NCBI GenBank assembly: GCA_944388685.1
Contig: CALXJS010000055.1
Coordinates: forward strand, 1-9,752
Reading direction: 5' to 3'
Source of the DNA: an uncultured Clostridia bacterium
GTDB taxonomy: Bacteria; Bacillota_A; Clostridia; TANB77; CAG-508
Length of the DNA: 9,752 nucleotides
Below are positions 5,107-9,752 of the stretch, one piece after another. The notes under the pieces are model-generated. The model did no database searches and had not been told where the DNA came from. It saw only the letters and a list, made by a program, of their open reading frames with translations. A program made the translations under genes and the position numbers. Each line of letters begins with the position of its first letter. Position 1 is the stretch's first letter.

Positions 5107-5516
5107 CTTTTTCTTGCTTGAAAAGTTGGCTTTTATGCTATTTTTATCACTAAAGTAAAATTATTTCAATTTTCACAAGATAAAATGAGAATATTTTTAA
5201 ATTCAATTCAAGATTTTGTTTTGCAAAATTCTATGCACTCTAAAAATTTAAAAAACAAACTCTTTAGCTAAAATGGAATCCCAAATATAAAAACTAATCC
5301 TTGCAAAATAATTCATTTTTAAATCAATAAAAACTTTTGTCATTTTCAAATAAAAAATAGAAAAATTCTATTTAAAATATAATTTTTATAAAACTAATAA
5401 AAAAATATTACTTAATTATATCCACAAAAATAGCTTAAATAATTATTAAATAAATATATAACAAACTATTATTTTAAAGTAAATATAGCAATTATTTTTT
5501 TATTAAATTAAAAATA
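5107..5516. other. Very AT-rich region, no gene seen
   Basis: About 400 bp of almost pure A and T with frequent stops in all frames. Two details are visible. GCATAGAATT from the 43-bp repeats recurs inverted at 5220-5236. ATATCCACA at 5418-5426 differs at one base from the general DnaA box TTATCCACA. Low-melting DNA beside direct repeats could be an unwinding element of a replication origin, or simply the curved upstream region of the tra promoter. Confidence 0.45.
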
Positions 5517-5538
5517 TTTGACATAAATCTAATATAAT
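5517..5538 (+). promoter_or_regulatory. tra operon promoter with shared TTTGACA element
   Basis: TTTGACATA at 5517-5525 and TATAAT at 5533-5538 reproduce the parM promoter layout, including the nine-base gap between TTGACA and TATAAT; 19 of 22 bases are identical. Transcription would start near 5545, giving a short leader of about 23 nt before the traF start at 5568 (AAGGA at 5558-5562). Confidence 0.6.
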
Positions 5539-5567
5539 ATTTTATATTTATCAAAACAAGGAATTTA

Positions 5568-6383
5568 ATGGGAGCTAAAGGCTTATTATATTTTTTGGCT
5601 ATGAGTAGTATTGCTTTTTCTATAAGCAATGATTTCTTTAATGATTCTAAAAGAGGTTGGCACTATTATGAAAAAGAGCCGATTACCAAAGAAGAAAAAC
5701 AAGAAGAGATTATCAACCAAAAAGAAACAATAAATAAGGAAACCAAAAAAGAAAAAAGAGAGCTAGATGATGAAGCTTTTATGAAATCTATCCCTCTAAA
5801 TGCACTTAATAGCTTAACTGTTAAAGAATACACAGAGACTTTTGATAGAGTTAAATCCATTGCAACAATGAAACCCACAAAAGAAAATGTAAAAATATTG
5901 CAAGCTATGAATAAGTGGCAAACAGAACAATCAGAGAGATTTGCTAAAGTTTGGGCAATCAACTTATTAGAAGATCCAAATTTAGAGTTTCCAAATATTT
6001 CCAATGACAAATTTGGTAGAACCAATAAAGGAATGATGGCAAAAGCAGAAACGCAGAAATTCTTTGAAGAAAAGAAAGGCAAATTAAGCTTTGTAGTGTT
6101 TTATAGTGCTAGAGACCAAAAAGGCTCTTACAATCAAAAGGCTATCTATGATTTGGTAGAAAAAGACTATGGCATTAAAACTTATTATGTAGATTTAGAT
6201 AGCAACCCTGATTTGATTGAAAAATTTAAGCTCACTGCATTACCTGAAAATTTCTTTTTATATAAAAATTCTAAAGGCGAGGGAGTTTGGCATAGAATAA
6301 AAGCGGGTTTTGCAAATATGGATGTAATCTTAGATACTACTCAATTCTTATTTGACAACGCAATCTTAGAGGAGGACAAATAA
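5568..6383 (+). CDS. traF: TraF-like F-type conjugation protein, thioredoxin fold
   Basis: TraF is a periplasmic protein needed to assemble the F-type pilus and secretion channel. The 271-residue product has a signal peptide (about residues 1-18), the TraF hallmark GWHYYEKE (30-37), a charged Lys/Glu-rich stretch (38-68), and the helical RFAKVWAINLLEDPNLEFP segment (124-142). A thioredoxin-like domain follows (about 172-265) with FVVFYSARDQKGS where the redox motif would lie and ALPENFFLY bearing the cis-Pro (P226). There is no Cys in the protein at all, so it cannot be a disulfide isomerase; some TraF proteins are likewise thought to be redox-inactive. First gene of the tra operon, good AAGGA site, stop two bases before the traW start. 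Confidence 0.82.
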   Translation: MGAKGLLYFLAMSSIAFSISNDFFNDSKRGWHYYEKEPITKEEKQEEIINQKETINKETKKEKRELDDEAFMKSIPLNALNSLTVKEYTETFDRVKSIATMKPTKENVKILQAMNKWQTEQSERFAKVWAINLLEDPNLEFPNISNDKFGRTNKGMMAKAETQKFFEEKKGKLSFVVFYSARDQKGSYNQKAIYDLVEKDYGIKTYYVDLDSNPDLIEKFKLTALPENFFLYKNSKGEGVWHRIKAGFANMDVILDTTQFLFDNAILEEDK

Positions 6384-6384
6384 T

Positions 6385-7032
6385 GTGAAAAAGCTATCAT
6401 TGATTTTGAGTTTTAGTATAAGTCTTTTTGCAAAAGAGGCAGATTATATATTAAATCTAGGCAAAACTTATGAATTTAAAGAAAGAGATATATTAGAGCT
6501 TATACAAGAACACCTAGCAAAAAATAAATCTCAACTAGAGAAAAAACTACTAGGAGAAAAGGAAAAATTAAAAGAGAATATTAAAAATTGGAGACCTAAA
6601 AATATGGTAGAACTAACTCCAGCCACCAAAAATAATACTTTTAGCCCTGATATGACTTGGACATTAACAAGAGATATTAAAGACCGCAAAGGAAACATTA
6701 TCTATCCGCAAGGATTTAGTTTCAATCCAGCAAAATACACTAGATTATCTTATGGTATTGTAGTGATCAATGCTAATAACAAAGATGAATTGGAATGGTT
6801 AGAAAAAGGTAGTTATCTCAATACTATTGCTTATAGAATTTTTCTAAGCGAGGGAAGCTATTATGAAATGATAAAAAAATATCAACAAGACTTCTATTAT
6901 CTATTGCCTGAAATTGCCAAAAGATTCCAACTCAAACATACTCCCTCAATCATCAAACAAGAGGGAGAGAAAATCATCATTCAAGAAATTTGCTTAGATT
7001 GCAAAGAAGATAAAAAAGGGGGAAGCAAATGA
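6385..7032 (+). CDS. traW: TraW-like F-type conjugation protein
   Basis: TraW is a periplasmic F-pilus assembly protein that works with TraU and TrbC. The 215-residue product starts at GTG, because the nearby ATG at 6383 runs straight into TGA. GGAGG lies about 11 bases upstream inside the end of traF. It has a signal peptide (1-16), the early DILELI segment (35-40), the central DIKDRKGNIIYPQGFSFNP stretch (97-115) and the late TPSIIKQEGEKIIIQEI (187-202), which match the TraW pattern of a periplasmic domain ending in a Pro-containing thioredoxin-like half. Odd: the tail carries CLDC (C203, C206), the only CxxC among these proteins. Overlaps traU by 4 nt (ATGA), so the two are translationally coupled. 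Confidence 0.8.
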   Translation: MKKLSLILSFSISLFAKEADYILNLGKTYEFKERDILELIQEHLAKNKSQLEKKLLGEKEKLKENIKNWRPKNMVELTPATKNNTFSPDMTWTLTRDIKDRKGNIIYPQGFSFNPAKYTRLSYGIVVINANNKDELEWLEKGSYLNTIAYRIFLSEGSYYEMIKKYQQDFYYLLPEIAKRFQLKHTPSIIKQEGEKIIIQEICLDCKEDKKGGSK

Positions 7033-8033
7033 AACTAAAAAATAAAATATTAGGATTTGGTGTATCTATGGCTTTAAGCATAGGACTTCTTCTGCCACCA
7101 AAAGCAGAAGCAATTTGTAATGTTAATCCAGCTCAAATTGCAGAAACAATGTTTTCTATGTGTTGGGAATGTATTTTCCCCATTAGCATTGCAGGTATTC
7201 CTGTAATTCAAGGACATATGCCCGATCCTTTAGGGACTGTATCCACCCCTATTTGTCTTTGTCCTGCACCACCTCCATTATTTATTAGAATTGGAATACC
7301 TATTGGATATTGGGAGCCAAGTCGCAGTATTGATATAACCAAAGACGCTTATTGTTTTGCAGGAATGGGCATTAATATGGGAATTTCTAGCACACAAAGA
7401 GGAACAAAAGGTAATGCTGAAAGTTTATCAAGAACCTTTTTTCATTCCCATTATTATATCTATCCTGTTTTTGAATTAATCGGTATATTTGTAGATACAA
7501 TGTGCTTAAGAGGTGTTCAAGGAATAGATATAGCCTATATGACAGAAGTTGATCCTTTGTGGAATGATGATCAATTAGGGGCTTTAATATCCCCTGAAGC
7601 TTTATTGTTTGGAAACCCTATTACAAATTTAGCTTGTATTGCCGATTCTGTCTCTGCTCAAGCAAATGTTTCTTTAGACCCTCTCTTTTGGTGTAAGGGA
7701 AGTTGGGGAAATGCTTATCCACTCACAGGCAATACTAATACTAAAAATTATGTAGAAGATTCTGCGAGTGTTGCTGCCTCTATGATTTACAAGCTCCATA
7801 GAGAGCTTATTTTGTGGAATGGAGCAACCGCTAGTGCCTTATGTGGCGAACACCCTATGCCTATATGGTTAAAAAATGCGTATAGAATGCAATTAATGTA
7901 TCCTATTCCCCACCCTACTGCAACAGGTATAGGACAATCAGGAATTATTTGGACACCTGCAAAAAATCCGCAGATGATTGGAGACAACTTTAATTATTTA
8001 TTATTTAAAAAAGTAGATTGTTGTGCTTTATAG
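7029..8033 (+). CDS. traU: TraU conjugation protein, cysteine-rich
   Basis: TraU is a periplasmic protein of F-type systems needed for mating-pair assembly and DNA transfer. The 334-residue product, close to the F-plasmid length of 330, has a signal peptide (cleavage near AEA-IC, residue 28) and the conserved start of mature TraU, CNVNP then CWECIFPISIAGIPV. CLCPAPPPLF, the GYWEPSR segment and the C-terminal VDCCAL end also fit. I count 12 cysteines, all probably in the mature part, which agrees with the disulfide-rich nature of TraU. GGGGGAAG precedes the ATG, which overlaps the traW stop. Its own stop TAG forms part of the ribosome binding site of the next gene. Confident assignment. Confidence 0.9.
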   Translation: MKLKNKILGFGVSMALSIGLLLPPKAEAICNVNPAQIAETMFSMCWECIFPISIAGIPVIQGHMPDPLGTVSTPICLCPAPPPLFIRIGIPIGYWEPSRSIDITKDAYCFAGMGINMGISSTQRGTKGNAESLSRTFFHSHYYIYPVFELIGIFVDTMCLRGVQGIDIAYMTEVDPLWNDDQLGALISPEALLFGNPITNLACIADSVSAQANVSLDPLFWCKGSWGNAYPLTGNTNTKNYVEDSASVAASMIYKLHRELILWNGATASALCGEHPMPIWLKNAYRMQLMYPIPHPTATGIGQSGIIWTPAKNPQMIGDNFNYLLFKKVDCCAL

Positions 8034-8043
8034 GAGGAATATT

Positions 8044-9204
8044 ATGAATGTTTTTTATAACAACAAGATTTTGTTTGTAATCAATGTTAAACACACTGAT
8101 ATGGATTTACTTTTAGAGCAATTAAAAGCATTACTTCAAGAAAGAAATATCCCTAGTGGAAGACTAACTTTAGCTCCAAAAAACCCTTATGAGATTGTAA
8201 TTATTCCAAAAAGAGAAGAAGAATTTATTTGGGACAAAGAAAAAAAACACATTAAGAATGTCACAACCTTATTTATTTTAGGAGGAATTATGAGATTTAC
8301 AGCCCTACTTGTTTGTGCCTTGTTTGTAAAAACTTCTTTATTTGCTTTAACACAAGAAGAGGAAAAGGGGCTTTACAAAAACAAGCTTCCTAATTTTCAA
8401 ATAGGAGTAGATATTGACCCTGATACTCTAAGGGATAGAAGCAAGGAAATAAATCCACAAGAGTTATTAAAACAAATGGATACTAATAGCACAAAGTTTA
8501 AAGAGCAATATGGGGAACTTAAATTTTTACAATCTAAAGAGGCAGAGAAACACGCAAAAGAAGCCAAAGAGTATTCTAACTCTAAAGAGTTTAAAGATTT
8601 AGCAAAACAAAACAAAGATCATATCCTTTATGATAAATCAATTGATTGGAGTAAATACTCTATTGTGGCTAATAACAATCAAGAGCTAACCTCACAAAAG
8701 CAACAAAACATAAACAAATTCTTAGATAGCGATGATAGAGTTTTTATTGTAATCTCAGAATCTATCCCCAAAGAAACCATTATAGACTACTTTAAACTCT
8801 TAGAAAATGTAAATACCGATGTAACTTTTATTTTGCGTGGAGTAGTAGGAAATGATATTTCACAAATTAATCCTACACTAAATTACATTAGAGATTTACT
8901 TATTAAAGATAAAAATGTGGATATGCAAGACCCCAAAAATCACTATCACTATAATATAGAGATTAATCCCAAAATAATACGAAAATTTAAAATAGAAAGT
9001 GTCCCAGCAGTTGTTTATGTGCAAGGGTATAACCAAGCCTTGCAAGAAGCAACTGAAATCCCAAAAGAAACAGGAGGTGAAAGATATTACATTGCATATG
9101 GAAATGTAGCAGTAGATTATGCACTGCAAAAAATCAACCAAGAGGCAAGAAGTAAGAGTTTAGAGAATTTAATCAAAAATATGGAAAATTCTTTTTTTAA
9201 GTAA
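8044..9204 (+). CDS. trbC: F-type TrbC with in-frame N-terminal extension
   Basis: TrbC is a periplasmic pilus-assembly partner of TraW. The TrbC part starts at the ATG at 8290 (304 residues): signal peptide MRFTALLVCALFVKTSLFA, a charged helical stretch (about 45-110), then the TrbC domain with DDRVFIVISESIP (148-160), VTFILRGVVGN (178-188) and ESVPAVVYV (236-244, cis-Pro), a thioredoxin-like fold without CxxC. The same frame stays open upstream to ATG 8044 (AGGAGG at 8032-8037), adding 82 residues that look like a small cytoplasmic protein (MNVFYNNKILFVINVKHTD...). A start at 8023 is also open but has no ribosome binding site. A second AGGAGG stands at 8280-8285. Both a long and a short product are likely, or the extension is a formerly separate gene that lost its stop. 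Confidence 0.82.
   Translation: MNVFYNNKILFVINVKHTDMDLLLEQLKALLQERNIPSGRLTLAPKNPYEIVIIPKREEEFIWDKEKKHIKNVTTLFILGGIMRFTALLVCALFVKTSLFALTQEEEKGLYKNKLPNFQIGVDIDPDTLRDRSKEINPQELLKQMDTNSTKFKEQYGELKFLQSKEAEKHAKEAKEYSNSKEFKDLAKQNKDHILYDKSIDWSKYSIVANNNQELTSQKQQNINKFLDSDDRVFIVISESIPKETIIDYFKLLENVNTDVTFILRGVVGNDISQINPTLNYIRDLLIKDKNVDMQDPKNHYHYNIEINPKIIRKFKIESVPAVVYVQGYNQALQEATEIPKETGGERYYIAYGNVAVDYALQKINQEARSKSLENLIKNMENSFFK
8280..8285 (+). promoter_or_regulatory. Internal ribosome binding site for canonical TrbC
   Basis: AGGAGG lies four bases before ATG 8290, which begins a perfect signal peptide. The context TAGGAGGAAT (8279-8288) is identical to the one at 8031-8040 before the ATG at 8044, where TAG is the traU stop. 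Here TAG (8279-8281) is one base out of frame, so a single-base indel could have removed the stop of a separate upstream gene. Confidence 0.7.
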
Positions 9205-9217
9205 AGGGAAATCCATA

Positions 9218-9751
9218 ATGGCAGTTGCCACATTGCATTTTATAAAAAACACTTTCAAAAAGGAATGTAAGAGCTTCTTTGCCCATTTAGATTATCTATC
9301 TCTTGATGAACTCAAAGAGATTATGAAAAAAGAATTTATACACCCTAAGACAAATTAAGGGCAAAAACAATACAGAAGCAAGTAATGCGGTTAAATTAAT
9401 GGTAGATGGGGTATTAGAATTTAAATTTAGATACTTTAGATTATAGTAAATTCCAATAGACAACAACATTAGATTTTTATCAGCAAAAGTCACCATATAA
9501 AAAAATGAAAGTTGCTAATGAGAATCCATATCTTTACTATCCCTTAGAAATTTTGCATAAAACCTATATTTCTGATAGAATATCATATCATTGAGTGTAG
9601 AAATAACATTTAAAATGATAAACCAAACAGCAAACGAGATATAGAGTCTGTATCCATAAAACGAATAAAAAGTATAAAATGGAATATTGCTACAAGTAGA
9701 AATTTTAAAATGCCTACTAAAATTTTAGATTGTGATTATTTTAAGGAATGA
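9218..9751 (+). pseudogene. Broken gene after trbC, several frameshifts
   Basis: ATG 9218, with AAGGGA 9 nt upstream, opens 46 codons (begins MAVATLHFIKNTF, stop 9356-9358). Protein-like reading continues in other frames: RQIKGKNNTEASNAVKLMVD from 9348, then NLNLDTLDYSKFQ (from 9418), a TAG at 9457-9459, and then TTTLDFYQQKSP...YISDRISYH to TGA 9592-9594. Possibly SVEITFKMINQTANEI follows, and finally ESVSIKRIKSIKWNIATSRN... to TGA 9749-9751. Together they would make one protein of roughly 175 residues in the tra operon position after trbC. I do not recognise the family; it is not TraN, which is much larger. At least three shifts and one stop argue for true decay rather than a single sequencing error. 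Confidence 0.5.
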
Positions 9752-9752
9752 A

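Noticed and set aside
5418..5426. DnaA box as proof of a replication origin
   Set aside because: A single near-match in very AT-rich DNA has little weight, and Campylobacterota DnaA boxes differ from the general consensus.
5666..6082. 138-codon ORF antisense to traF
   Set aside because: Shadow of the traF coding frame; its Ser/Phe-rich product is what antisense of Lys/Glu codons gives.
9296..9496. 66-codon minus ORF
   Set aside because: Antisense of the decayed gene after trbC, with no ribosome binding site and no recognisable domain.

Overview
The window is strongly AT-rich. Its promoters have a clear TATAAT -10 box with poorly defined -35 boxes, and its genes have good Shine-Dalgarno sequences. 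The gene content is plasmid or conjugative-element in type: an actin-type partition operon and an F-type type IV secretion (tra) operon. Codon and base use, together with the style of the genes, suggest a Campylobacterota host (Helicobacter or Campylobacter relative). This is an inference from sequence character, not a database match.

Left part (1-1965): accessory cargo. A DUF3800 family protein (182-955, +) faces a SocA/Panacea (DUF4065) antitoxin-like gene on the minus strand (1413-1838). The last third of that gene lies in another frame (1279-1428) after a six-A run. The roughly 320 bp between the two converging genes hold nested inverted repeats and one doubtful 27-codon ORF.

Middle part (1966-4109): a three-gene minus-strand partition operon in the order parM (actin-like ATPase), a 74-residue unknown protein, and parR-like adaptor (ribbon-helix-helix-like, with an AT-hook-like patch). 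Upstream of its promoter are TTCC/GGA blocks in 11-bp register, which look like the parC centromere. The right half of this array overlaps a small, apparently decayed ORF (3744-3940, +).

Third part (4110-5567): a basic 131-residue unknown protein (-) with an operator-like palindrome in its promoter. After it comes about 1 kb without a convincing gene: a purine-rich block, two 43-bp direct repeats with a third, inverted copy of their core, several GGGAC motifs, then a very AT-rich stretch. This is the best place in the window for an oriT or oriV, but neither is proven.

Right part (5568-9752): a tightly packed plus-strand operon, traF - traW - traU - trbC, encoding periplasmic assembly factors of an F-type mating-pair apparatus. 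TrbC carries an unusual in-frame N-terminal extension, and a second strong ribosome binding site lies exactly at the canonical TrbC start. Downstream, 9218-9751 reads as one gene broken by several frameshifts and a stop. The parM and traF promoters share a 22-bp element (19 of 22 identical), which suggests common control of partition and transfer. No relaxase, coupling protein, TraC ATPase, pilin or replication initiator is visible here, so the transfer system must continue outside the window.
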